Shown: piece after piece, positions 30,672 through 39,739 of the stretch
Layout of the letters: each line of letters opens with the position of its first letter
Numbering within the stretch: position 1 is the first letter of the stretch
Assembly: GCA_012271065.1 (NCBI GenBank)
Contig: JAAXHE010000173.1
Span: forward strand, 1 to 43,844
DNA: 43,844 nucleotides
Direction: 5' to 3'
Origin: Candidatus Latescibacterota bacterium
GTDB lineage: Bacteria; Latescibacterota; UBA2968; GCA-2709665
Notes under the pieces: generated by a model
The model's input: only the letters and a program-made list of their open reading frames with translations
What the model was told of the DNA's origin: nothing
Databases searched by the model: none
Made by a program: the position numbers and the translations under genes

Positions 30672-32708
30672 TCAGAAGATAGTAGCGGACCGAAGCACGG
30701 CGCCGGTCGCGAAATAAATCTCTTCGCCCAGAATCGGCCCTGCGATACCGATACCGTCATCCACGCTGAGGACCTCCTCGACCTTACGGGTGGCGGGGTC
30801 CAGACTGTAGATCAGAGCCGTGGTGAAGCCGTATATCTTGCCGTCCGGACCGTTTTGCAGGCCGAGGTCAAGGGGGCGGCCTGCGGGCAGTGGAAGCCGG
30901 TGGGTAAAGGTGCGGGTGTCGGGATCGAACACAAAGAGTTCGTCGAGACCGCGGCCCCGAACCGTCCCGTAAAGCAGGCCGTCGGGCCCCGTGAGCAGCG
31001 CATTGAAGACCGATGCGGGCGCGTCGGAACGCTGGATCGTCCCCTCCCAGGCTTTTTCTTCAGCGCGGTAGTCCCAGAGAAAGAGGGTGGCTACGCTGAC
31101 TTTGGGATCCGTCCCGCTGCCGCCGCGGATCGTCGTGCCCACGGCGATGAGCTTCTGCGATTCGAGGTGGGCGAGGGTATAACAACTCGCATCTCCCACG
31201 ATGCGTTTATAGGACTTCCTTTCACCCGTTCCGGGATCGTAGTAAGCGAGGGGTCCTCCCCACCGGCCGTAGTCCGGTACGGATGCGACCCAGACCCTGC
31301 CCATTGGACCGGCGAGCGTTGAACGCGGCCTGTAGGAGATGTCATCCAGCCTGCCCAGTTCGCGGGGGTTGGCGTCCGGGCTTGTGCCATACTGGTAGGG
31401 AAGGGCAGGGTCGTACACCGAAATGCGAGCCGCCGGATAGGAGGAGATGTAAAGCTTCCCATCCAGGTTTGCCATCGAATAGGCTTCGCCGGCGGAACGG
31501 GAACACTTGCCCAGGTCGACCAGTTCACTGGCGAGGGGATTGAATCTGAAGAGGTGCAGCGGCAGGATGCTCGATCCGTAAATCAAGCCGTCCGGGCCCG
31601 TGTGAACGTAGAAAATGTCAGTGCCACTGGCCTCGTAATCGAGTTCGAACGTTCGGACGCTGCCGAAGGGACGGCGGATGCTGAGTGTGCGATAGATCTG
31701 TTCCGTGCCGTCGGAAAAAGCGAAGGTGCTGCCGTCGGGAAGCGCAGGACGCGGCATTCTGCCCGGCAGCGTCGCAACGGCGATGCCTTCGTTCCCGGAA
31801 ATCAGGAAGTTGCCGTGGTCCGACGTGATGACGTAGAGGTTGCCGTCCTGCCTTCGCTCCAGATTCAGCGTGCCCTGTCCTTTGAACGTAATCGGACCGG
31901 CGAGATAGCTTCCCCTTGTGGCGGGATCGAAGACGACGACGTGAGGCCGCGTCTGTCTGATGAGGCACGCGATCTTTCCGTCAGGAGCGACCAGGGGATA
32001 GTTGTACTTGTCCACGTTTGACATGCGGCCGTAGCGCGTGAACTCGCCGGTTTTGGGGTCGTAGACCGTCAGGTCGGCCCCCGGGTAGCTGCCGATCCAG
32101 ATGCGTCCGTTCACGTCTTCGTCCATTCGGCACGGGAACGTCGCGGCGCCCGGATTGATGGCGCCGAGGTCCAGAAGGGCGTTCAGACGGGGATCGAAGC
32201 AGAGGAGGTGGCCGGCGTACGCGGATCCGATGTAGAGCCGGCCGGAACGGCTCATGAGGGTGGCGGTCGGGTAGTTGGATCGCGGTACCTGGGAGACAAA
32301 CTGTCTGAACGCGCCGGTTTCGGGGTCGACCTGCAGGACGAACAGGTTGTCGGCCTGCTGCCCCATGGTGACGTACACGCGCGGACGGCCTTCACTGTCC
32401 GTGCCCGGATGAAGGCGGACCCAGTTTACGGAACGTACCGGGATCCCGATATCCCGGACCCGAAGAGTCGGCTCGCCGGTCCGGCCGAACGCCCGGGCGA
32501 AGAGCAGGAAGTCACCAAAGGAAACACTGCCGTCCCGGTCCAGGTCGTAAAGGGCCTGTCCGGAGCCGAAGGCCCTTGCAAACAGGATGAAATCCTGGAA
32601 GTCGACGGTATTGTCGCCGTTGAAGTCGGCTTCCGGCGGCGCCTCGCTGCAAAGCGTCGTGGCCGTACAGAGGAGAACGACTACAATCAGGATGGTTCGA
32701 GCGATCAT
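30672..32708 (-). CDS. Secreted protein with tandem dockerin-like EF-hand motifs and a beta-propeller
   Basis: 678 residues. Residues 1-21 form a signal peptide (MIARTILIVVVLLCTATTLC), which is why the ATG at 32708 is chosen over one at 32810. Residues about 27-75 contain two dockerin-like calcium loops, DFNGDNTVDFQDFILFARAFG and then DLDRDGSVSFGDFLLFARAFG with D/N at the metal positions. The remaining 600 residues are repeated beta-strand units (GRLYIGSAYAG, GRIWIGSYPGA, GKLYISSYPAA, GRVWVASVP, GLLYGTVRG) that read as a seven- or eight-bladed propeller. Function is unknown: binding or hydrolysis of an extracellular polymer is possible. Such LLFARAFG dockerin motifs are frequent in Latescibacterota-like genomes. 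Confidence 0.8.
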   Translation of the reverse strand: MIARTILIVVVLLCTATTLCSEAPPEADFNGDNTVDFQDFILFARAFGSGQALYDLDRDGSVSFGDFLLFARAFGRTGEPTLRVRDIGIPVRSVNWVRLHPGTDSEGRPRVYVTMGQQADNLFVLQVDPETGAFRQFVSQVPRSNYPTATLMSRSGRLYIGSAYAGHLLCFDPRLNALLDLGAINPGAATFPCRMDEDVNGRIWIGSYPGADLTVYDPKTGEFTRYGRMSNVDKYNYPLVAPDGKIACLIRQTRPHVVVFDPATRGSYLAGPITFKGQGTLNLERRQDGNLYVITSDHGNFLISGNEGIAVATLPGRMPRPALPDGSTFAFSDGTEQIYRTLSIRRPFGSVRTFELDYEASGTDIFYVHTGPDGLIYGSSILPLHLFRFNPLASELVDLGKCSRSAGEAYSMANLDGKLYISSYPAARISVYDPALPYQYGTSPDANPRELGRLDDISYRPRSTLAGPMGRVWVASVPDYGRWGGPLAYYDPGTGERKSYKRIVGDASCYTLAHLESQKLIAVGTTIRGGSGTDPKVSVATLFLWDYRAEEKAWEGTIQRSDAPASVFNALLTGPDGLLYGTVRGRGLDELFVFDPDTRTFTHRLPLPAGRPLDLGLQNGPDGKIYGFTTALIYSLDPATRKVEEVLSVDDGIGIAGPILGEEIYFATGAVLRSATIF

Positions 32709-32903
32709 TGCGTGGCTCTGGTCGGGGACTTGCCCGCTTCGAGCGCGGCGGTTGTCCTCTCGATCCGAGGTCTGCCTTGTCTGCGCGAGGGCGATGCGTA
32801 ACAGGGTCATATAAATCTCTTGCTCGAGGTGTTCTTGAAATCAGTTGATTCCCTTGAATCTCGCCGGTCTCATCGCATCCTGTGAGGATTTCCGCAGCAA
32901 TTT

Positions 32904-33911
32904 TCACGCTGGTTGATACAGCCCGCCGCCGTTGAGCGCGAGTTCGGCGATCCGGGTGGCGCGCAGCCCGTCTTCACCGGTAACGAGCGGGTCCGTTCCA
33001 CTTTGAACACATTCGGAAAAATGCAGCATTTCGTCCCGGAACATATTCTTCTTATCAAACGCGATGACTTCCTCTTCGCCGTCAGCCAGGGAAAGGAGGT
33101 AGGCCCCCTGCGTGTCCGCTTCGTACTTGCCTTCGACCGTATTCGGATCGTAGTTCCCGGGAAACATGAGTACGCCGTTGGGACCGATAATGTCGGTACC
33201 TCCTCCAGATCGAACGCCGGACGGCAGTCCCCACGTCCATGAGCACATAATGGCGTCGCCCCGTTCAAAGCGTACGAGGACGGTACCCGTATCCCAGGCC
33301 GTGGACGTGTGGTGGATTTTCATCGGCATCGACTTGACTTCCACGGGTTCACCGAAACAGTGGACCGCGAAGTCGTAGTTGTGTACCATGCCGTCGATCA
33401 TCGGCCCGCCGCCCTGATAGCGGTCCATGAAGAACGGGCTGCCCGGGGGCGGTCCGCCGGAGATCTGCCGCCAGAGAACAGGGCTGCCGAGACGGCCGGA
33501 TTCGACGACCTTTTTGACCGTACCCCAGTCGTTGTCGAAGCGACGCACGAAACCGATCTGGAGCTTAACGTTATTTCTGCGGCACGCCTGGATCATGCGG
33601 TAACAGTCGTACGAATTCATCGCCATGGGTTTCTGGCAGAAGATGTCCTTGCCGGCCTCCGCGGACGCAATCGCCATCTCAGGATGGAGAAAGGTGGGCG
33701 TGCAGATCATGACGGCTTCGACGTCGGCTTCGTCAAGCAGAACGCGATAATCGGCGTACCCCTGCCGCATGTGGAATCTCTCCCTGAAATGGTCGAGCTG
33801 CGCCGGACGGACATCCGCGCCCGCGACCACCTGGAAGCAGTTGTCGTCCCACACGGAACTCAGCTGATGGGTAGCAATGCCCGCGCATCCGAAGACACCG
33901 AGTTTTACCAT
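32904..33911 (-). CDS. Gfo/Idh/MocA-family oxidoreductase, QKP variant
   Basis: 335 residues. The Rossmann start is LGVFGCAGIATHQ and the substrate domain contains GGGPMIDGMVHNYDFAVHCFG with the expected Asp and His. The usual EKP motif reads QKP (DIFCQKPMAMNS); the catalytic lysine is kept, the glutamate is not. GGGAAGGG lies 7 bases before the ATG at 33911. It begins 63 bases after the esterase stop, on the same strand, so an ester-bearing sugar may be hydrolysed first and oxidised second (inference). Cofactor and substrate are not evident. Confidence 0.88.
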   Translation of the reverse strand: MVKLGVFGCAGIATHQLSSVWDDNCFQVVAGADVRPAQLDHFRERFHMRQGYADYRVLLDEADVEAVMICTPTFLHPEMAIASAEAGKDIFCQKPMAMNSYDCYRMIQACRRNNVKLQIGFVRRFDNDWGTVKKVVESGRLGSPVLWRQISGGPPPGSPFFMDRYQGGGPMIDGMVHNYDFAVHCFGEPVEVKSMPMKIHHTSTAWDTGTVLVRFERGDAIMCSWTWGLPSGVRSGGGTDIIGPNGVLMFPGNYDPNTVEGKYEADTQGAYLLSLADGEEEVIAFDKKNMFRDEMLHFSECVQSGTDPLVTGEDGLRATRIAELALNGGGLYQPA

Positions 33912-33974
33912 GTTAATTCCCTTCCCGTAATGTATTTTGTTATTTCAAGGCTCCGACAATCCGCAGGCAACCAT

Positions 33975-35045
33975 CTATGGCGTCAACCATTTCCTGAGGA
34001 ACTGAAGGCTCTTGTCGAGCCGGATCTCGTGACCGCCTTCGTGAAGGTCGATTTCTATATTTTCTGATAAACCGAGTCTGGCGTAGTGTTCGCAGGCCTG
34101 GTGATACTCGTCGAGCATCATGGGCCACCAGGCGATTCCGTCGGCCTTGCCCTGCTCAACCAGCAGGGGACGGGGACAGATGAGCGAAACGAGGTCACTG
34201 TCGGTGAACGCGCTCAGCCAGCCGGGAATCCAGACGTGCTCCTCGTTGACGGAAAGAAAGCAGCTGTACCTTGGGTCGTCCACGGCCATTTTGTTTCGCC
34301 TGTGATTGAACCAGGCGCATACCACGGCGGCCCTGATGCGGGGTTCGACCGGAGTCGTGAACATGGTGTAGGCGCCCCCAAGGCTTATTCCATACATGGC
34401 GGTGCGTTCGATATCGATTTCAGGGCGGGTTTCAAGGTAGTCCAGAAGCCGTTGCGTACGGAAGATCTCGAGACCCCACAGGGTTTTGCCAAGGAGCTTG
34501 CAGAGGCGTTCCTGACGCGCCCGGGCAGGGCCGCCCGTGATATTCATCGGAGCGATCACCGCGAAACCCTCTTCCGCGAGGCGACGGGCGTAGGATTTGT
34601 AGGTATCGTTCGGGTCATCCAGGCCGAATGCCTTTTCGGGCGACGACCCGATACCGTGCTGGGCGATGACAAGCGGTGCGGGACCATCCGCCCCCTTGGG
34701 CAGGGCGAGTATTCCTCGGCCTCTCAGGTTGCCCAGCAATCCGATGGTAATCCACCAGGCGTTGAAGCTGTCGTCTTCATACCATGGATCCAGCGCCGGT
34801 TCGAGGGGGGCGCCGTCATACTCGAAGATGCCGATCGTCTCCCGCCAGCGGCGGCGGTTGGCTTCGACCGAACGTTCGAAGGCCTCGACCGAGCCGTAGT
34901 CCCGGTTCCAGTGCGCGGCCTGCCGCGGCCCATAGTTCAGGACTTCGTTGCGGAGATGGTCTTCCGTCTCGTTTCGAAGCAGGCGCTGGCGGTCGCTGAT
35001 CCAGCGGCTGACGACTTCGGCCGGTTGACTGTAAGGGCTCGCCAT
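33975..35045 (-). CDS. Alpha/beta-hydrolase, acetyl-xylan-esterase or dienelactone-hydrolase-like
   Basis: 356 residues. The nucleophile elbow GISLGG (in TAMYGISLGGAYTMF), the acid-containing segment after CPRPLLVEQGKAD, and the final histidine in LHEGGHEIRL make a full Ser-Asp-His triad. There is no signal peptide, so it is probably cytoplasmic. Large bacterial members of this shape cleave acetyl or other ester groups from sugars. The ATG at 35045 has GGAG 6 bases upstream. It heads a minus-strand unit with the QKP oxidoreductase downstream and is divergent from the GWxTD gene. Substrate is uncertain. Confidence 0.82.
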   Translation of the reverse strand: MASPYSQPAEVVSRWISDRQRLLRNETEDHLRNEVLNYGPRQAAHWNRDYGSVEAFERSVEANRRRWRETIGIFEYDGAPLEPALDPWYEDDSFNAWWITIGLLGNLRGRGILALPKGADGPAPLVIAQHGIGSSPEKAFGLDDPNDTYKSYARRLAEEGFAVIAPMNITGGPARARQERLCKLLGKTLWGLEIFRTQRLLDYLETRPEIDIERTAMYGISLGGAYTMFTTPVEPRIRAAVVCAWFNHRRNKMAVDDPRYSCFLSVNEEHVWIPGWLSAFTDSDLVSLICPRPLLVEQGKADGIAWWPMMLDEYHQACEHYARLGLSENIEIDLHEGGHEIRLDKSLQFLRKWLTP

Positions 35046-35248
35046 CGAAATCTCCAGGAATCACGCTGCCAAGAGTCGAAACGTGATCGTCGATATGCGG
35101 CTCCGCAACGGGAGATGCATTCCCGACTGCGGCCCGCGGCAACACAGAAACCGATCCGCGTTCTTCCAGTTTGCATATCGGACTGTTGGAAGGACCGGAG
35201 AACTTTTCCGCGGATCGTTCGTATACATGATACCGGGCATTTATTTCA

Positions 35249-35278
35249 TTGTCAAACTGCCATTTGTGGCGATGTTAC
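35249..35278 (+). promoter_or_regulatory. Possible promoter of the GWxTD gene
   Basis: TTGTCA at 35249-35254 and a poor -10 candidate TGTTAC at 35273-35278, 18 bases apart, lie about 40 bases before the start codon in the divergent gap. Only the -35 half is convincing. Confidence 0.3.
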
Positions 35279-35319
35279 AGGTGTCGGGATACTTGACGTC
35301 ACGTGTAACTGGAGGGCGT

Positions 35320-37434
35320 ATGCGGGCAATGCTTCTTGTGATTCTGGCAGCCATTCCGGTCTGTGCGGCGCACGTCGAAGCCGCACGGGCGGTTTCGATG
35401 CGTGTAGACTCTCTCCTTGCGGCGGCGTCGGATACAACCGTCGAATACGGGAAACGCACGAAGCTTTTGAGAGAGGCGATCCGGTTCGATGACACAGGAT
35501 GGGCAATGTACGAACTCGCCCGGCTCTACAGCGATGAAAGCACGCCGGGTACGCGCAGACAGGCCTCCACGTGGCTGCAACGGGCGATGCGGAAAGACAA
35601 GACGAATATCGACTTTCGAATCGAATATGCGAGGGTATTGTGGGCCCTCGGCAGAAGAGGTCACGCCTACAAGAATGCGAAAAAGGCAATTGACATGAAC
35701 CCGAACCACGTCGGCGCCTTGTACCTGGCCGGCCGGTACGCGGCCTGGCAGATGTCGCGTTACCTCGAAAGCGAGCGCATCGACTATCAATACGATGACC
35801 TGGGCAATCGGCGAATGAGGTCGTTCAGCCTGGAAAGATTCGGGGAGAAGGACCGGGACCAGGCGATCGGATATCTGACCAGGGCGCTGGCCGTCGATCC
35901 GGAGCACAGACCTTCGCTGCTGCTTCTGGGACTGGTGTATTACGAAGCCCTGATGCCAATAAAAATGGCGGCGCTCTTCGAGGACTTCCTGAAGCGCCGC
36001 CCGGACGATCCGGACGTCCACTTCTTCCTGGGGCTGGCATACCAGGCGCAGGACGAACTCCAGCGCGCCTATCCCGCCTACGTGAACGGATTGAGCCGGA
36101 TGTCGCCGCGGGAAAAGCAGTTCATGATGTCCGTATTCATGCTGGTGGGCAAACAGAGCATGCAGGCGGGCGAAGATCTCCCGGATGAAGAGTCGCTGCG
36201 GGCATTCTGGACCGGCCGCGATCCGCTGTTCCTCACGCCGATTAACGAGCGCCTGATGGAACACTGCGGAAGGGTGGCGTACGCCAACCTTCGTTTCGGA
36301 GATCCGGAACGCGGGACAGCGGGCTGGACGACGGACAAGGGGCAGGCGTACATCCGGTATGGACGTCCGGAGGCAAGAAGCGTCCGCCCGCCCGAGATCG
36401 ATACCGGTCTGGATGAGCCGGTGTGGTACCAGGATCATCTGTACTGGCTGACTCAGCAGGGGACGACGCCGTTCAAACACCGCCCCCGGCTGGAGATGTG
36501 GGACTACGGCGGCTTTCGGCTGCTGTTTGCGAATACGGATACGCGGGATACCTGGCGCTATCGCGTGGGCTGGTTGGGACGGAGGCCCATGGATCTGGAG
36601 GAATTGACGACACGGGTGCCCGAGTTCTATAAGGATCCATACAAATGGGAGCGTTACGATGCCCCGTACCAGATGGCCCGGTTTCGCGGGGATGGCGACA
36701 AGGCCAGAGTGGAGGTATACTACGCGCTACCTGGAGAGGAAGTACAACACAAAGAGGTGAAAACCGGGGCGCAGGCCGTGGAAATCCGCCAGGGACTGTT
36801 CCTGTTCGACGCGGATTGGGATACGCTGAGGAAGGATATCGGCAGAATCGGCGTCATGCCGTGGGTACAGTATGAAGCAACCCGGGAAGGGTATCTTTTT
36901 ACCGGCGAGAAGCTGATGCTGTCGCCGGGGAAGTATTTCATCGCGGCGGAGGCCGAGGACCAGAAGACAAAATCGATAGGCACGTTCCGGAGCGTCCTGC
37001 AGGTTGGGGAATTCGGGTACGATTCGCTGAACGTGAGCGATATGCTGCTCGCGCGACGGATCGTCGAAAGGGAGAAGGCGCCTTACGGACGGGATCGGTA
37101 CCTCATTCTGCCCAATCCGCTCAAACAGTATCGGCAGGGCGCGCAGGCTTACTTCTACTATGAAATCTACAACCTTCAGAAGGACCGCTTCGGCGCCACC
37201 AACTATCAGGTAACCTACCAGATCCGGACCTTGAAGGAAGACGATGCGGAGGCGGAGCCGGAATGGACAACGGCGGTCTCGTATACCCACAAGGGTTCGC
37301 AGGTGTGGGAGCCGATATATCAGGTGTTGAACCTGGAGATGTTTCCCGGCCCCAGGGATTTCCGTGTGAAAGTTTTCGATTTGAACAGTCGGCAGGAAGT
37401 GAGTACGGCCACGTCATTTCGCGTGATGTGGTAG
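35320..37434 (+). CDS. Exported TPR protein with GWxTD domain
   Basis: A 704-residue protein. The ATG at 35320 follows a perfect GGAGG and opens a signal peptide (MRAMLLVILAAIPVCAAHVEA), so it is preferred over an in-frame start at 35083. Residues about 40-270 form TPR-like helical repeats (WAMYELARLY, VGALYLAGRYA, PSLLLLGLVYYEAL, DVHFFLGLAYQ). The name motif is GWTTDKGQAYIRYGRPE near residue 335, followed by a second, weaker copy of the same fold and a beta-rich C-terminus (about 480-704). GWxTD proteins are known only as a domain family of FCB-type and related bacteria, usually exported and of unknown function. It is monocistronic and ends at a good terminator. Confidence 0.88.
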   Translation: MRAMLLVILAAIPVCAAHVEAARAVSMRVDSLLAAASDTTVEYGKRTKLLREAIRFDDTGWAMYELARLYSDESTPGTRRQASTWLQRAMRKDKTNIDFRIEYARVLWALGRRGHAYKNAKKAIDMNPNHVGALYLAGRYAAWQMSRYLESERIDYQYDDLGNRRMRSFSLERFGEKDRDQAIGYLTRALAVDPEHRPSLLLLGLVYYEALMPIKMAALFEDFLKRRPDDPDVHFFLGLAYQAQDELQRAYPAYVNGLSRMSPREKQFMMSVFMLVGKQSMQAGEDLPDEESLRAFWTGRDPLFLTPINERLMEHCGRVAYANLRFGDPERGTAGWTTDKGQAYIRYGRPEARSVRPPEIDTGLDEPVWYQDHLYWLTQQGTTPFKHRPRLEMWDYGGFRLLFANTDTRDTWRYRVGWLGRRPMDLEELTTRVPEFYKDPYKWERYDAPYQMARFRGDGDKARVEVYYALPGEEVQHKEVKTGAQAVEIRQGLFLFDADWDTLRKDIGRIGVMPWVQYEATREGYLFTGEKLMLSPGKYFIAAEAEDQKTKSIGTFRSVLQVGEFGYDSLNVSDMLLARRIVEREKAPYGRDRYLILPNPLKQYRQGAQAYFYYEIYNLQKDRFGATNYQVTYQIRTLKEDDAEAEPEWTTAVSYTHKGSQVWEPIYQVLNLEMFPGPRDFRVKVFDLNSRQEVSTATSFRVMW

Positions 37435-37515
37435 AAAGCGGGAAGGTCAGTCTCATGCGGGGGGTATCCCGCCCACCGTGCGCCTGAATGACATCTCCAC
37501 ATCGAATACAAGATG

Positions 37516-37548
37516 CCCCGATGACGATTCGTCACCGGGGTTATTTTA
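37516..37548 (+). terminator. Rho-independent terminator of the GWxTD gene
   Basis: CCCCG-A-TGACG-ATT-CGTCA-C-CGGGG (37516-37540) forms a 10-pair stem with one inner mismatch and is followed by TTATTTTA. It lies 82 bases after the stop, between convergent genes. Confidence 0.85.
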
Positions 37549-37568
37549 CGGCCGTCACGAGCCGCGTG

Positions 37569-38738
37569 TCATCGCCGGATGTTCCGCACGCACACCGCGA
37601 TACGATTCAGCGCCTTTTGGATGTTTTCGACCGAATTGGCGAAGGAAAAGCGGATGTGCCCTTCTCCGAACGCGCCGAAGCCATGGCCGGACAGAGCCGC
37701 GACGTTTCCTTCGTACAGAAGGTAATCGGCGAATTCCTGGGAGGAGAGTCCCAGGTCCTCAACATTCGGAAAGAGGTAAAACGCGCCACCCGGGAGCGGG
37801 CAGCGGATGCCGGGGATTTCACGGAGCCCCGTGACGAAGATGTCCCGCCGGCGTTTGAATTCAGCCACCATCGCGTGGACGTCATCCTGTGGGCCCTGAA
37901 GTGCGGCGAGAGCGGCCCGTTGGGTGAACGTCGCGGTGCAGGAGTTGCTGTTGACCATCAGGAGTCCGAACTTTTCCGCCAGACTTCGCGGCATCACACC
38001 GTACCCGATTCGCCATCCCGTCATCGCGTACGTCTTGGAGAAGCCATCCAGAATGATGGTCTGGTCCTGCATACCCTCGTACACCGAGATACTGTGGAAT
38101 GCGCCTTCGTACAGGATCCGGGAGTAGATCTCGTCGGCGAGTACCGGGATTCCCTTGTCCACGACGATATCCGCGATCGCCTTCAGGTCTGCCGGAGGGA
38201 TGATTCCACTGGTGGGGTTTTGCGGGGAATTGATGATGAGAAGCCGCGTGCGGTCGTTGATCAGGTCCGCGAGTTCATTCACGTCGAGACTGAAGTCGCG
38301 TTCCTCAGTGAGCGAAACGGGCACCGGCCGGGCGCCCGCAAATCTGATTACGGACTCGTAGATGGGAAATCCGGGATCGGGATAGATGACCTCGTCTCCC
38401 GGCTGCGCGAGAGCCAGAATGGCGTAGAACATAATCGGTTTGGCGCCGGGGGTGACCACAACCTGATCCGGATCGACCGGGATTCCACGGAACCGGGAGA
38501 CGTCGTCAGCGATGGCCTCGCGAAGTTCCGGCAAACCCACCGGGGGACCGTAGTGGGTATAACCCGAACGAAGCGCCTGTCCGGCGGCGTTTACGATGTG
38601 GGTCGGTGTATCGAAATCGGGTTCGCCGATTTCAAGGTGGACCACGTCCCTGCCGCGGGCTTCGAGGTCTCGCGCCTTCACGAGCACTTCGAAAGCGGAT
38701 TCTGTACCGAGGTTGTCCATCCTGTGCGCCAGATTCAT
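37569..38738 (-). CDS. Class I/II PLP-dependent aminotransferase (aspartate/aromatic or prephenate type)
   Basis: 389 residues. Landmarks are HLEIGEPDFDTP at the front, YTHYGPPVGLPELREAIA, INSPQNPTSG, the aspartate-tyrosine region ADEIYSRILY, the Schiff-base lysine in LDGFSKTYAMTGWRIGY, and a C-terminal IRFSFA arginine that binds the substrate carboxylate. Such subgroup-I gamma enzymes serve as aspartate or prephenate aminotransferase. The start ATG overlaps the prephenate dehydratase stop by 4 bases (ATGA), so the two are made together and probably supply phenylalanine or tyrosine. No sign of damage. Confidence 0.9.
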   Translation of the reverse strand: MNLAHRMDNLGTESAFEVLVKARDLEARGRDVVHLEIGEPDFDTPTHIVNAAGQALRSGYTHYGPPVGLPELREAIADDVSRFRGIPVDPDQVVVTPGAKPIMFYAILALAQPGDEVIYPDPGFPIYESVIRFAGARPVPVSLTEERDFSLDVNELADLINDRTRLLIINSPQNPTSGIIPPADLKAIADIVVDKGIPVLADEIYSRILYEGAFHSISVYEGMQDQTIILDGFSKTYAMTGWRIGYGVMPRSLAEKFGLLMVNSNSCTATFTQRAALAALQGPQDDVHAMVAEFKRRRDIFVTGLREIPGIRCPLPGGAFYLFPNVEDLGLSSQEFADYLLYEGNVAALSGHGFGAFGEGHIRFSFANSVENIQKALNRIAVCVRNIRR

Positions 38739-39604
38739 GGAGCCACCCTTTTCTCCCGCAAACTGCCCTCGACAGTCTTGCCCAGCGTATAGGATCCGAG
38801 GATCTTGAGGAAGCTGGCCATTCTTTCAAGGTGATCAACCGCCTGCAGGCATTCTTCACTGGACATGTGGCCTTCGAAATCCAGGTAGAAGACGTACTCC
38901 CAGGGACGACCGCTCAACGGGCGCGATTCAATCTTGAGGAGGTTGATATCCCGCATTGCAAATACGCCCAGGCTTTTAAACAGCGCTCCGGGGATGTGAT
39001 CCAGGGTATAGACGACGGTGGTTTTCGCGGGATCGACAGGATCAGCCGATTCGGTGGCCACGACCAGAAACCGCGTATAGTTCCGGTGGTCGTTTTCAAG
39101 GCCTTCCCGGAGAATCTCCAGATCGTAGTCGACGGCCGCCTGCGCGCTGGCGATGGCGGCGGCATCTCTCGCATTCTCTTCCTTGATCTGTTTAACGGCG
39201 CCTGCCGTATCGTGCGCGACCACGGCTTCCACGCCCGCGGTGGATCGAATGAACTCGGTACACTGCGCGAGCGCAGGCGCCTGTGAGTAGATCTGCCTCA
39301 CGTCTTCCATCCTGACACCCGGATTGACGATGAGGTTGTGCACGATTCGCAGCTTGATTTCACCTACGATGTAGAGATCCTGCTGGAGGAGCAGATCGTA
39401 GTTTTCGTGAATGCTCCCCATGAGGGAATTCTCAATGGGTACCATGCCGTGCGTGCAAACACCGCCCGAGACGGCGTTGAAGAGACCCTCGAAATCGGCC
39501 TGCGGGACCACGCGGACATGCTCACAGAAATAGCTGCGGGCGGCCATTTCGCTGAATGCGCCCATTTCACCCTGGAATGCGACTATGGGATCTCTTGAAC
39601 TCAC
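38735..39604 (-). CDS. pheA: Prephenate (or arogenate) dehydratase with ACT domain
   Basis: 289 residues, a monofunctional PheA. The catalytic domain runs from IVAFQGEMGAFSEMAA through GMVPIENSLMGSI to NYTRFLVVA, which includes the essential TRF triad. The ACT regulatory domain follows (about 200-275) with IPGALFKSLGVF (the GALxxxL phenylalanine-binding part) and the ESRP motif. It turns prephenate into phenylpyruvate, with phenylalanine feedback expected. The GTG at 39604 is chosen because GGAGG sits 4 bases before it; an ATG at 39709 would add 35 residues of non-conserved sequence. It is coupled to the downstream aminotransferase by a 4-base overlap. Confidence 0.93.
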   Translation of the reverse strand: MSSRDPIVAFQGEMGAFSEMAARSYFCEHVRVVPQADFEGLFNAVSGGVCTHGMVPIENSLMGSIHENYDLLLQQDLYIVGEIKLRIVHNLIVNPGVRMEDVRQIYSQAPALAQCTEFIRSTAGVEAVVAHDTAGAVKQIKEENARDAAAIASAQAAVDYDLEILREGLENDHRNYTRFLVVATESADPVDPAKTTVVYTLDHIPGALFKSLGVFAMRDINLLKIESRPLSGRPWEYVFYLDFEGHMSSEECLQAVDHLERMASFLKILGSYTLGKTVEGSLREKRVAP

Positions 39605-39739
39605 TTTTCCTCCAGGAACGGGATCGACGCTAACGGCCTGTGTGGGCCGAAGTGGGGCATGCGAGGTTGTACGACCGGATCGGGTCAAGGGTTCCGGCGG
39701 CCGGCGCACGGATGCGGGACGTCTGCAGTAGGTTAACCG

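Noticed and set aside
34086..35492. Long plus-strand open frame (468 codons)
   Set aside because: It is antisense to the esterase and runs out of frame into the start of the GWxTD gene; it has no family motif.
35299..36480. Long minus-strand open frame (393 codons)
   Set aside because: It is antisense to the GWxTD gene and has no signal, motif or ribosome site.
37488..38792. Long plus-strand open frame (434 codons)
   Set aside because: It is antisense to the aminotransferase, which has all PLP motifs.
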